Part shown: in pieces, positions 27,299 through 35,692 of the stretch
Layout of the letters: each line of letters begins with the position of its first letter
How positions within the stretch are numbered: the stretch's first letter is position 1
Assembly (NCBI GenBank): GCA_021778805.1
Contig: JAJYBV010000015.1
Span: 1 to 48,885 of the forward strand
DNA from: Chloroflexota bacterium
Lineage (GTDB): Bacteria > Chloroflexota > Ktedonobacteria > Ktedonobacterales > JACDGC01
Length of the DNA: 48,885 nt
Direction: 5' to 3'
The notes under the pieces: model-generated
The model's database searches: none
Told to the model about the DNA's origin: nothing
What the model saw: only the letters and a program-made list of their open reading frames with translations
Program-made: the position numbers and the translations under genes

Positions 27299-28063
27299 TT
27301 AGTTACCGGCCCAAATGCGTAATATATTTGGCGCCGGCAAGTCTCGGGTACCAGCGCCGCAGCCAATACGCCGCACCTGCATAGTTTTCATCCCCGGATT
27401 GGCGTATTCCGCCAATATTGCAGCTCCGGTAGGGGTAACCAGCTCGATATCCGATGGAAACACGCCGGAAGTTTCTCGCACTGTTAAGCCTGCTTGCGCT
27501 ATAATTTCCAGCGTAACCGGCGCAGGAAGCGGATACATGCCATGCGACATTTTCCATGCGCCGCGCTGCGCCGGAAGCGGCCCCATATAAATATTTTTCG
27601 GCGCTATAGCCGCAAACCCCATGCAGGCGCCCAATACATCAACAACCGTATCTAATCCGCCCAGTTCATGAAAATGCACTTCATCTGCGGGGACGCCATG
27701 CGCCCTGCTTTCCCCTTGCGCAAGCATCGTAATAATATTTTGGGCGTGTGCGCGAACCTGCTCGGAAACCGCAGCAGCGGCAAAAATATTGCGCAGTTGC
27801 GGCAGTGACAAATATTCCGGCGCATCAGCATCCTCAACAGAAACGCTAAAATGCGCGGCGCGTAAATGCTGTTTTTGCGTAATTTCACATCGTGCAGATA
27901 AACTGCGGTATCCCAAGCCATCTAAAACAGTTTGCAGCGGCTTTAGGGATACACCCAAATCATATAATGCGGCATTAATCATATCACCGGCCGCGCCGGC
28001 AAAAGGATCGATATACAACGTTTGATAATCAAACGTTTCTTCAGCAGATTGCTCGGAACTCAC
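27299..28063 (-). CDS. LarC N-terminal domain protein (LarC1 only)
   Basis: 254 residues matching the N-terminal half of LarC, the CTP-dependent nickel-cyclometallase that makes the nickel-pincer cofactor of lactate racemase. Visible are DPFAGAAGDM, the His motif VHFHELGGLDTVVDVLG, GPLPAQRGAWKMSHGMYPLPAPVT, TPTGAAILAEY and the GCGAGTRDLPAPNILR block. Full LarC has about 400 or more residues; the C-terminal (LarC2) half is absent and prfB begins 35 bp beyond the stop. It starts with GTG overlapping the purL stop (GTGA), so it is translationally coupled to purL. It may be a functional LarC1, a different DUF111 enzyme, or a truncation. No larA, larB or larE is nearby. Confidence 0.85.
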   Translation of the reverse strand: MSSEQSAEETFDYQTLYIDPFAGAAGDMINAALYDLGVSLKPLQTVLDGLGYRSLSARCEITQKQHLRAAHFSVSVEDADAPEYLSLPQLRNIFAAAAVSEQVRAHAQNIITMLAQGESRAHGVPADEVHFHELGGLDTVVDVLGACMGFAAIAPKNIYMGPLPAQRGAWKMSHGMYPLPAPVTLEIIAQAGLTVRETSGVFPSDIELVTPTGAAILAEYANPGMKTMQVRRIGCGAGTRDLPAPNILRIWAGN

Positions 28064-30300
28064 TCTTTAACCGCCTCAACCAATCCGTTTTCCCAGCGTA
28101 ATTTCATTTCCGCAACGGGAAGTTCTACGCCTAAAAACTGAAAGGCAGCGCCGCCGGCCGTTCCAAGTTTTACGAACGGAATATCATACGCTGCGGCCAT
28201 GCGAAGCGCTTCCGCCTGTTTCTCTGGGCTGATTCCCACCAATATCCGTGATGGAGCTTCACCAAACAGCGCCGATATGGGCGAATCCACCTGTATTGAC
28301 TTTTCTTGTGTTACCCCGATATCAGACCAAATAGCCATTTCTGCCAGCGCACACGCTAACCCGCCGTCAGAACAATCGTGTGCGCACTGTAATAGTGCGG
28401 CGGCGTGCGCTTCCGTTATAAATTTCTGCAGCCGCGCCTCTAGCGCGAGGTCAATTTGTACCGGACGGCCAGCTACAATTTGCTTTTGCGCCGCCATATA
28501 TAAAGACCCTGCTAAAGATGCAATTTGATCATACCATGGCCCCATTAAATAGATTCCATCACCGGTCTGCAAATTAGATGATGGCAGCGGCCTGAGGTTA
28601 TGTTCCAGCAAACCCACCATACCAATGACCGGAGTGGGATATATTGCCGAGCCTTGAGACTCATTGTATAAGCTAACATTACCGCTTACTACCGGTGTTT
28701 GCAAAGCTTTCGCCGCTGCGGCCATGCCATCAATTGCCGAGGCTAATTGGTAATAGACTTCAGGTTTTTCAGGATTGCCAAAATTTAAGCAGTTGGTTAA
28801 AGCAACTGGGGTTGCTCCGGCGCAGACGCAATTACGCGCAGATTCGGCAACCGCCATGGCGCCGCCATTAAACGGATCCAAATATACCATGCGGCTAACA
28901 CAATCGGTGGATACCGCAAGCGAAACGCCGGTTGGCGCGCCTTGTTCATCCCGCATCCGCAGCACTGCCGCATCGCTGCCCGGGGCTATTACTGTATTAT
29001 TGCCCACTAGATGATCGTATGTTTGATAAACACTTTTCTTGCTGGCAATATCTGGGTGAGCCAACATAGCAAGCAATTCCGCAGAAAGACTCTCCGGCGC
29101 AGGCACAGCGCTGAAATCAAACTGCCAAAGCTGCGCAATCGCAGGATCTTGAAGGCCTTCGCGGGTATACATTGGTGTTTTTTCCGTTAAATAATCCGTT
29201 GGAATTTCAGCTAAAACCGTATCACCATCTTTAATCCGCAACGCAGGTTCTTCAATAACATACCCAATACAATCGGAATGAAGCCCCCATTTGGCAAATA
29301 TCCCTTGCACATCCGCAATATGTTCTTTGTCGACAATTGCCAGCATGCGTTCCTGAGATTCAGAGAGCATCACCTCATAAGCCGACATACCAGACTCGCG
29401 GCGCGGAGCTTTTGCAACATCAATTTCCACACCGCACCCGCCTTTATGCGCTGTTTCTACGCTGGAACTCGTTAAACCGGCCGCGCCAAGATCTTGCAAA
29501 CCGACTAACCAGCCTGTGTCTCTTAATTCTAAGCATGCTTCCAGCAATAATTTCTCTAAAAACGGGTTGCCAACCTGCACGGCAGAGCGTTGGGTAGACC
29601 CAGGATCGGTTACGGAGGCAAACGTTGCCCCATGGATACCATCTCGCCCGGTATCGGCTCCAACTAACAGTAGGGGATTACCGATCCCAGAAGCTTTCGC
29701 CGAAATCATTTTATCTTTTGGCGCAACCCCGATACACATTGCGTTAACCAGAATATTTGCGGTATACGTGTCATCAAAACTTACTTCACCGCCAACGGTC
29801 GGTACACCGATACAATTGCCATAATGGCCAATTCCGCCAACAACACCATGAAACAAATAGCGGGTGCGGTTCACATCTAAAGACCCAAAGCGTAACGAAT
29901 CCAGCAAAGCAATTGGTCGGGCGCCCATAGTAAATATATCGCGCAAAATACCGCCTACACCAGTAGCGGCTCCTTCAAAAGGTTCGACAGCGCTGGGATG
30001 GTTATGGCTTTCAATTTTAAAAACAACCGCCAAATCGTTACCGGCGTCTATAGCGCCGGCGTTTTCCGAACCCGGGCCAAATAAAATCCGCGCACCGGTT
30101 GAAGGCAAGCGTTTTAAGAGCGGTTTGCTGTTTTTATAGCCGCAATGTTCGCTCCACATCGCGCCAAAAATACCAAGCTCTACATGGTTTGGCGCACGGC
30201 CGAGGAGATCTTTTATGAGTTGAAATTCGGAGCGTGAAAGCGCTGTTTCACGTAATTGAGCGTCTGTCGGATCGGAGATAATTTGTATATCTTGGCGCAT
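28060..30300 (-). CDS. purL: phosphoribosylformylglycinamidine synthase subunit PurL
   Basis: 746 residues, the small PurL type that needs PurS and PurQ partners (not seen here). It performs the ATP-dependent conversion of FGAR to FGAM, step four of purine synthesis. Motifs include the N-terminal MWSEHCGYKNSK, KIESHNHPSAVEPFEGAATGVGG, the VGGEVSFDDTY region and the internal repeat of the AIR-synthase fold (ALTNCLNFGNPEKPE, PVVSGNVSLYNE, DCSDGGLACALAEMA). ATG 30300 has AAGGA 7 nt upstream; an in-frame start at 30336 does not. It is coupled by a 4-nt overlap to larC1. Confidence 0.95.
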   Translation of the reverse strand: MRQDIQIISDPTDAQLRETALSRSEFQLIKDLLGRAPNHVELGIFGAMWSEHCGYKNSKPLLKRLPSTGARILFGPGSENAGAIDAGNDLAVVFKIESHNHPSAVEPFEGAATGVGGILRDIFTMGARPIALLDSLRFGSLDVNRTRYLFHGVVGGIGHYGNCIGVPTVGGEVSFDDTYTANILVNAMCIGVAPKDKMISAKASGIGNPLLLVGADTGRDGIHGATFASVTDPGSTQRSAVQVGNPFLEKLLLEACLELRDTGWLVGLQDLGAAGLTSSSVETAHKGGCGVEIDVAKAPRRESGMSAYEVMLSESQERMLAIVDKEHIADVQGIFAKWGLHSDCIGYVIEEPALRIKDGDTVLAEIPTDYLTEKTPMYTREGLQDPAIAQLWQFDFSAVPAPESLSAELLAMLAHPDIASKKSVYQTYDHLVGNNTVIAPGSDAAVLRMRDEQGAPTGVSLAVSTDCVSRMVYLDPFNGGAMAVAESARNCVCAGATPVALTNCLNFGNPEKPEVYYQLASAIDGMAAAAKALQTPVVSGNVSLYNESQGSAIYPTPVIGMVGLLEHNLRPLPSSNLQTGDGIYLMGPWYDQIASLAGSLYMAAQKQIVAGRPVQIDLALEARLQKFITEAHAAALLQCAHDCSDGGLACALAEMAIWSDIGVTQEKSIQVDSPISALFGEAPSRILVGISPEKQAEALRMAAAYDIPFVKLGTAGGAAFQFLGVELPVAEMKLRWENGLVEAVKE

Positions 30301-30443
30301 GAAATAGTCCTTGAGAAATAAAAGTTGACACTTCATTGTATCACGCAGCGAAGCACAATCGGCGAACTAATAAAAAAACGCCTTTATCAGCGCGGGTGCG
30401 CAAATAAAAGCGTTTCAAAGATACATTAACAATCGGTAATAAT

Positions 30444-30550
30444 TATAGGCCAGAGCATACAAACGCATAAAGCAGGAGGCAGCATGCCTCCTGACGGGGT
30501 AGGGAATGTCCCCCGATTCCTCTTATTCGTTTTTTAGGCTCAAGTCTCTA
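30444..30550. repeat. MITE-like dispersed repeat, copy C
   Basis: The most structured copy: an inner perfect 8-bp stem AGGAGGCA/TGCCTCCT, a GGGG...CCCC pairing, then ATTCCTCTTAT and terminal GGCTCAAGTCTCTA. The last three bases (30548-30550) read TAG on the minus strand and are the stop codon of the DegT aminotransferase gene. Confidence 0.8.
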
Positions 30551-31630
30551 GCCAAGGCGCTTGGCCACTGCGATAACAGAATCAGCAACTTTTTCCAGTT
30601 CTGCATCGGTCAAAGCCGGATGTACGGGAAGCGCCAGCACCTGTTCAGCGGCAGCTTCGGATTCCGGGCAGTTGCCGGTTACGCCAATTTCTTGATAATA
30701 GGGCTGATGATAAATTGTGCGCGGATAATAAATACCAGTTCCAACACCCAATTCAGCCAAAGCAGAAATCCATTGATCACGGTTTTTCCGCGCGCGGATA
30801 GTATATTGATGGAACACATGACGATAGCCATCAGCAACAACCGGTGTTTGTACATAATTGGCTAAGCGCTCAGTTAAGTAGGCAGCGTTAGTAATCCGTT
30901 TTTGTGTAAACTGCTCTAATTTAGGGAGTTGCGCTAACCCAATTGCGGCGTGAATATCCGTCATACGCAGGTTATACCCTAAAGCAATTTGTTTGTAGCG
31001 TTCTTTCTGCCCTTGATTGCGAATGATGCGAATTTTATCGGTAAACTCTAAGTCATCCGCCGTTACAGCGCCGCCTTCCCCGGTTGTAATATTTTTAGTG
31101 GGATAAAATGAAAAGCCGCCTGCAGTAAAGCTGCCTACCGGTTGACCATTGATTGATGCTGCATGGGCTTGGCAAGCGTCTTCTACCACAACCAAATGAT
31201 GCGCTTCAGCTATTTTCATAATTGCCGGCATATCAGAGGGATAGCCAAATAAATGCACCGGCATAATCGCTTTAGTTTTTGGGGTAATTGCTTGTTCAAT
31301 TAATGCAGGGTTCATATTATAGGTTAGGGGATCAATATCTACAAATACGGGTATTGCCCCGATGATTTCAACAACATTGGCAGTAGCAGCGAAGGTAAAC
31401 GGTGTAGTAATAACCTCATCACCGGCTTTTACGCCATAGGCTAAAAGAGCTAAATGCAAAGCGGCTGTTCCGGAATTTACGGCAACTGCATCTTTAGTAT
31501 GGCAAACTGCGGCAAATTTTTTCTCAAATTCCGCAACGTTTGCCCCTTGAGCTAATTGCCCAGAAGCCAAAGCATGCGCTACAGCTTTTTGTTCATCTTC
31601 ACCGATTAACGGATGTGCGATAGGAATCAT
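30548..31630 (-). CDS. DegT/DnrJ/EryC1/StrS-family sugar aminotransferase
   Basis: 360 residues. PLP-dependent enzyme that aminates keto-sugar nucleotides for cell-surface or antibiotic sugars. Visible motifs: NSGTAALHLAL (52-62), PVHLFGYPSDM, VVEDACQAHAA (148-158), and the PLP lysine K179 in FSFYPTKNITTGEGGAV. The 3' end abuts repeat copy C, which supplies the TAG stop; the last residues (AVAKRLG) are still family-like, so little was lost. No other sugar-nucleotide gene is adjacent. AGGAG is 13 nt before the ATG, somewhat far. Confidence 0.9.
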   Translation of the reverse strand: MIPIAHPLIGEDEQKAVAHALASGQLAQGANVAEFEKKFAAVCHTKDAVAVNSGTAALHLALLAYGVKAGDEVITTPFTFAATANVVEIIGAIPVFVDIDPLTYNMNPALIEQAITPKTKAIMPVHLFGYPSDMPAIMKIAEAHHLVVVEDACQAHAASINGQPVGSFTAGGFSFYPTKNITTGEGGAVTADDLEFTDKIRIIRNQGQKERYKQIALGYNLRMTDIHAAIGLAQLPKLEQFTQKRITNAAYLTERLANYVQTPVVADGYRHVFHQYTIRARKNRDQWISALAELGVGTGIYYPRTIYHQPYYQEIGVTGNCPESEAAAEQVLALPVHPALTDAELEKVADSVIAVAKRLG

Positions 31631-31781
31631 ATGTTTTGGGTTTCTCCTAAATTTCTAAATTGACTGGAAAGCTCTGCTTCTATCATATACCAATTTTGCC
31701 AAATCTGCTATTTTGATAGATATTCCTGCCGAATAAATGGCTTTCCTGCAGTATCACAAATGAGGAACCCAAACAATAATT

Positions 31782-32468
31782 CTATGGCTTATCAATTGAA
31801 TCAGCTATGGCCGGCGCGTTTTTTTTTCTTTCTTCTTGCTGAAGGTGATAGTATAGATATATTCCTAATACCACAAACCCAAATATAAACATGAACGTCA
31901 CCCAATCCGATGTTTCATCCAAAAATCCGGTAACATGCGTTAGTGCAATCCTAACAGCTCCAACTGCCGCATTCCCTGCAAAAAAGTAGAATGAAGACCA
32001 AATTGCCGCAGCAACAAAAGTTGATGGGAAAAATACAATATAGGGAACTTCAGATACACCAGACATAACAGTAGTGGGAATGCGCAGACCTGGGATCAGC
32101 CGGCCGGCAATAATCATAATTGCGCCACGTTTGCGGAACCATTCCTCAATTTGATCTGCGCGTTTTAAATTTATATGTAAAAATTTGCCATATTTATATA
32201 AAATTGGCCTTCCGCCTTTGCGCACAATCCAATAAAGAATGGAAGAACCGGTAAAAACAGCGAGTGTTGAGATTCCAATTATGGAAAAAGGATATAAAAA
32301 CCCGGAATGATGTCTAGCGCCTGCAATTGCTACAAGCACATCACCCGGTATTGGAATTGGCAGACCAGCTTCTTCCAATGTTAGAAATATAAATAGCGCC
32401 GCTAATTGGTGCAGGCCATAAAAATCAAATATTAATTTGACAAAAGCATGCAATCGCGCATAATGCAT
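31782..32468 (-). CDS. DedA/VTT-family membrane protein
   Basis: 228 residues. DedA proteins are membrane proteins of the VTT (SNARE-associated) fold implicated in lipid flipping (undecaprenyl phosphate or phosphatidylethanolamine). Features: EEAGLPIPIPGDVLVAIAGA in the first re-entrant region, GRPILYKYGKFLHI, FRKRGAIMIIAGRLIPGLRIPTTVMSG (the conserved R-x-x-P-x-x-R region) and two C-terminal membrane spans. AAGGGA upstream supports the start. Exact substrate unknown. Confidence 0.9.
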   Translation of the reverse strand: MHYARLHAFVKLIFDFYGLHQLAALFIFLTLEEAGLPIPIPGDVLVAIAGARHHSGFLYPFSIIGISTLAVFTGSSILYWIVRKGGRPILYKYGKFLHINLKRADQIEEWFRKRGAIMIIAGRLIPGLRIPTTVMSGVSEVPYIVFFPSTFVAAAIWSSFYFFAGNAAVGAVRIALTHVTGFLDETSDWVTFMFIFGFVVLGIYLYYHLQQEERKKNAPAIADSIDKP

Positions 32469-32899
32469 GAAACTTTCCCTTCTTCAAAAACGTCCCGTTG
32501 TTCCCTTTTTCAGAGCAAAATATTTACTTACAGTATCGTGATTTATTTCTCAGCATTTTCTCAGATTTCAGTATAGCATAAGATACAAATCGGTTAAAAG
32601 CACATATTACTTAATATTTTCACTTCTTCGAGCAAACATAAAGCAGTATTTATTCTCTTATTTAAAACGATTCAGCAGGTCAAGAAGTATCTTCATTACG
32701 TTTTTGTTACATATTTCACAATTGAATGCCACAAATTTCAAAAAAATATGGAGCATTCATCCAATTGATAAACGCAGCCACCGAGTTTCAATTGGCTTTT
32801 CTCAGCAAAAATCTGCCATTTTGTGTTACAGAAAGCCCGTAAAGTCGCTGTGCCTTGAGGTATGCAAATGAAAGGGCTTGCGTTGGTGTGAGCCAGTGG
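32469..32899. other. A+T-rich spacer before the structured RNA
   Basis: 430 bp with no gene that I can support; about the first 300 bp are very A+T-rich. The segment 32788-32899 is richer in G+C and may be part of the RNA-bearing unit. Confidence 0.4.
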
Positions 32900-32928
32900 T
32901 TGTTTTCCGGCTGAATCTGTGTTATACT
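32900..32928 (+). promoter_or_regulatory. candidate promoter of the structured RNA
   Basis: TTGTTT (32900-32905), 17 nt, TATACT (32923-32928). The -10 hexamer and spacing match the two tRNA promoters in this window, and initiation would fall at the 5' base of the RNA's first stem. The TATACT could alternatively lie inside a guide segment. Confidence 0.4.
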
Positions 32929-32932
32929 TGGG

Positions 32933-33154
32933 ATGAAGTCTGGCGAAAAGAGGCGCAAGCCGAAGCCATATCGTCCTACCGGACGATGAGACTTCATTTT
33001 ATACTTTTTTCTGTACCGTAGGGCATACGGTAACAGGCCAGTCTTGCACTGGCGTAACGCTTGGGGACAGATGGGCCACTGGCAGTGCGACGTAAGCCAC
33101 ACTGATATGTCCACTGGCTGAACCAAGAATCTGCTACGGCTTTCGCCTATGCAG
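32933..33154 (+). ncRNA. stand-alone HEARO / IscB-type omega RNA (putative)
   Basis: About 220 nt of dense secondary structure. A 9-bp stem (ATGAAGTCT 32933-32941, AGACTTCAT 32989-32997) encloses a GGC-GCAA-GCC tetraloop hairpin (32952-32961) and ATCGTCC/GGACGAT (32970-32987). Then CTGTACCGTA/TACGGTAACAG (33011-33036), GCCAGT/ACTGGC (33037-33053), GGACA/TGTCC and CAGTG/CACTG pairings, and a 3' part GGCTGAACCAAGAATC followed by a hairpin (33131-33154). The last block and layout recall the HEARO RNA, now known as the guide RNA of IscB; in Ktedonobacter such RNAs often stand alone. No IscB, TnpB or HNH gene lies here. The assignment is from memory of the motif. A 126-codon minus-strand frame covering this segment is a shadow. 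Confidence 0.6.
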
Positions 33155-33200
33155 AGAGCAAGATACATTCGTTATAGCCATAAACGCCGGAGGCTGTTCT

Positions 33201-34106
33201 ATGAATGACGATATTGCCCGCGCAGATGCGCCATTTCGCTTTACTATCGGATCGCTGAATGTGTACATTCTGAACGATGGAGTTTTCCGCCTGGATGGCG
33301 GTGGTATGTTTGGCAGAGTGCCCAAAGTTTTATGGGAAAAAGTGGTGACGCCAGACCATTTGAATCGTGCGCCGCTTTCCATGAATAGTATGCTGTTTGA
33401 AGAAAACGGCAAACTTATTTTAATGGAGACCGGTTACGGAGATAAATTATCCGCCAAAGAATATGAAGCTTTTGGGTTAACTCGGCCGCAAGGGTCTTTA
33501 TTAGATCAATTGGCAAAAATCGGGGTAAAACCAGAAGATATTTCAATCGTCATCAACACCCATTTGCATGGTGACCACGCCGGATGGAATACCCGTTTTA
33601 AAGATGGCGACCCCACCGCAGGAGTAGTTCCCACGTTTCCCAACGCTATATACATCACGCAAAAGCTGGAATGGGAACATGCTGCGCATCCAACCGAGCT
33701 TACTGCGCCGGGCTATCCTTCAAACAACTTCCATGTTTTAAAGGAAACCGGAATGTTGCATTTAATTGAGGGTGAAACGCGCGTCAGTCCGACGATTTTG
33801 CTAACTCCAACACCTGGGCACACAATCGGGCACCAAAGTGTATGGGTAGAATCGGGAATGGCTGCGGCGTTGTTTACCGGCGACGCCGCAGTTATGGGAG
33901 TGCATTTAGAGCGCCTGAATTGGGTTAGCGGTGTAGATAATTTTCCGATACAAAGCGTAGAAACCAAACGCGCATTAGTTGAAGAAGCGCTGAAACGCCA
34001 AGCTTCGGTTGTTGTAACACACCACCCGTTTCCCGGCCTTGGGATACTGCACCGTGAGGAAGGTCAGCGCCGCGCAGTTTTCCAAGAAATTACAAAACAG
34101 TCATAA
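33201..34106 (+). CDS. MBL-fold metallo-hydrolase (lactonase-like)
   Basis: 301 residues. Metallo-beta-lactamase fold with the zinc motif HLHGDH at 121-126, then a His in TPGHTIGHQSV, an Asp in FTGDAAV and a C-terminal His in VVTHHPF. The domain order resembles AHL-lactonase and related hydrolases, but substrate is not determined. GGAGG 7 nt before the ATG fixes the start. The 3' end overlaps the convergent nnr gene by 17 nt. The RNA described above lies directly upstream on the same strand and ends 46 nt before the ATG. Confidence 0.88.
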   Translation: MNDDIARADAPFRFTIGSLNVYILNDGVFRLDGGGMFGRVPKVLWEKVVTPDHLNRAPLSMNSMLFEENGKLILMETGYGDKLSAKEYEAFGLTRPQGSLLDQLAKIGVKPEDISIVINTHLHGDHAGWNTRFKDGDPTAGVVPTFPNAIYITQKLEWEHAAHPTELTAPGYPSNNFHVLKETGMLHLIEGETRVSPTILLTPTPGHTIGHQSVWVESGMAAALFTGDAAVMGVHLERLNWVSGVDNFPIQSVETKRALVEEALKRQASVVVTHHPFPGLGILHREEGQRRAVFQEITKQS

Positions 34107-35640
34107 TTCGTTTCCGGGCGGCAGGTATACTGCGCACTAAATCAGTAATCAGCAAGCCGGAATCCAGCGCGTCAATAGCCTGCGCCGCATGGAATCCGGC
34201 GACGCTATGCAGCGCCACACCAGCTTTTGCTGCTTCAAACTCACCTAGGCCTTGTGCAAGCAATCCAGTGATTATACCGGCCAATGCATCACCAGATCCG
34301 GCCACAGCTATTGCCGAGTTTGGCTTCGCAAAAATAGCCGGCAGCGTATCTGCTTGCGGTGTTGCAATAATAGTTATAGCGCCCTTCAGCACGACAATAT
34401 GCCCCCATTGCTGCGCATAATCCTTTGCTGTTTGCAGCCTATCCATTTCTCCGTTTGAAATTTCAGCGCTGCCACCGATTAGCCGTTTCATTTCTCCGGG
34501 ATGCGGTGTTAATACTGTATTAGCCGGAATACACTTCGGCCAATCTTTTTCAGCGCTTAACAAATTCAAGCCATCCGCGTCAATCACCAATTTGGGGCGC
34601 TGCCCATCAGGCATTTCCTTAACGCGGCGCAAAAAATCCAGTAAAAATTGTTTTGTTGCAATGTCTTGCCCTAATCCTGGGCCAATTAATATTGCAGAAC
34701 AAGACACCGCCGCTGCTGCGGCGCTGTTTGCTCTAGGTATTGCCTCATCGGAACTTAAGCAATACACAGCTTCCGGCAATGCTGCAGTGTACACAGCAGC
34801 GCGTTCCGGAGTTGTTGCAATTTGTATTAATCCGGCGCCACAGCGCGCGGCAGCGGAAGCGGCAATCAAAGCGGCTCCGGGAAATTGATTCGAGCCTGCG
34901 ATAATCAGCGCTTTGCCAAAAGCGCCTTTATAACTGTTAAGATTTCTCTGCGGAAGCAGCTTTGCGGCCGCTGTATAATCTAATAATTCAGCAGTCCCGG
35001 TAATCGGCATTTCAACCGGTAGCCCAATAGAGCCGGTATGCAGCTCGCCTACATACGGAAATGCCGGAAAAAATAGTAGGCCGGTTTTGGGAAAAGCTAA
35101 TGTTATAGTTACATCCGCGGTAATTGCGCCTTCATCTGTTGCGCCAGTATCGCAGTGCACGCCGGTGGGATTATCTATAGCTACACACAGCGGCGCATGT
35201 TGGTGCGCGGCGCGTGTTTGTTGTACTAACCGGCATACATCTAATAAAGTTCCGCTTAAAGGGCGGGAATGCCCAATGCCCAACAATGCATCTACAACCA
35301 CATCACAAGATTGCATTTCAACGGTAAGAGCCTGTAAATCTTCCGCAAGCGCCTTTATTCCGGCAGATGATTCCAAAGTCATAGTTTTTAAATGAAACAG
35401 ACTAATTTCCGCGCCCCACTCCTGTATACGGCCAGCCATTACCTTACCATCGCCGCCATTATTGCCGGGTCCAATTAAAAACAGCCATCGCGATTGCCTC
35501 AAGGGCTTACCAAACCAATCGGCAGCAATTCTTGCCGCGCTGTCCCCGGCTGTTTGCATAAGTTTCTCACCGGTAAGGCCATACACAAGTTCAGCATTTT
35601 TTTCAATGGCCCGCATTTGTTCCACTGTCACCACAATCAT
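34090..35640 (-). CDS. nnr: bifunctional NAD(P)H-hydrate epimerase/dehydratase
   Basis: 516 residues. It repairs hydrated NADH and NADPH: the N-terminal YjeF domain (about 1-215) epimerises them (LIGPGNNGGDGKVMA phosphate loop), and the C-terminal ADP-dependent dehydratase domain (about 225-515) removes water (LTPHPGEMKRL, and SGDALAG with the catalytic Asp). ATG 35640 is preferred over 35661 because AGGA precedes it. The stop codon lies inside the end of the convergent MBL gene. Normal fused architecture. Confidence 0.93.
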   Translation of the reverse strand: MIVVTVEQMRAIEKNAELVYGLTGEKLMQTAGDSAARIAADWFGKPLRQSRWLFLIGPGNNGGDGKVMAGRIQEWGAEISLFHLKTMTLESSAGIKALAEDLQALTVEMQSCDVVVDALLGIGHSRPLSGTLLDVCRLVQQTRAAHQHAPLCVAIDNPTGVHCDTGATDEGAITADVTITLAFPKTGLLFFPAFPYVGELHTGSIGLPVEMPITGTAELLDYTAAAKLLPQRNLNSYKGAFGKALIIAGSNQFPGAALIAASAAARCGAGLIQIATTPERAAVYTAALPEAVYCLSSDEAIPRANSAAAAAVSCSAILIGPGLGQDIATKQFLLDFLRRVKEMPDGQRPKLVIDADGLNLLSAEKDWPKCIPANTVLTPHPGEMKRLIGGSAEISNGEMDRLQTAKDYAQQWGHIVVLKGAITIIATPQADTLPAIFAKPNSAIAVAGSGDALAGIITGLLAQGLGEFEAAKAGVALHSVAGFHAAQAIDALDSGLLITDLVRSIPAARKRIMTVL

Positions 35641-35692
35641 TGGAACACCATCCTTTTCCATATGAAAAGATATATTAGCCTAAACAAAATTT

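Noticed and set aside
32788-33168. 126-codon minus-strand frame over the structured RNA
   Set aside because: It covers the stems of the RNA, has no ribosome site, resembles no family and shows no usual coding composition; the open frame is explained by the RNA sequence.
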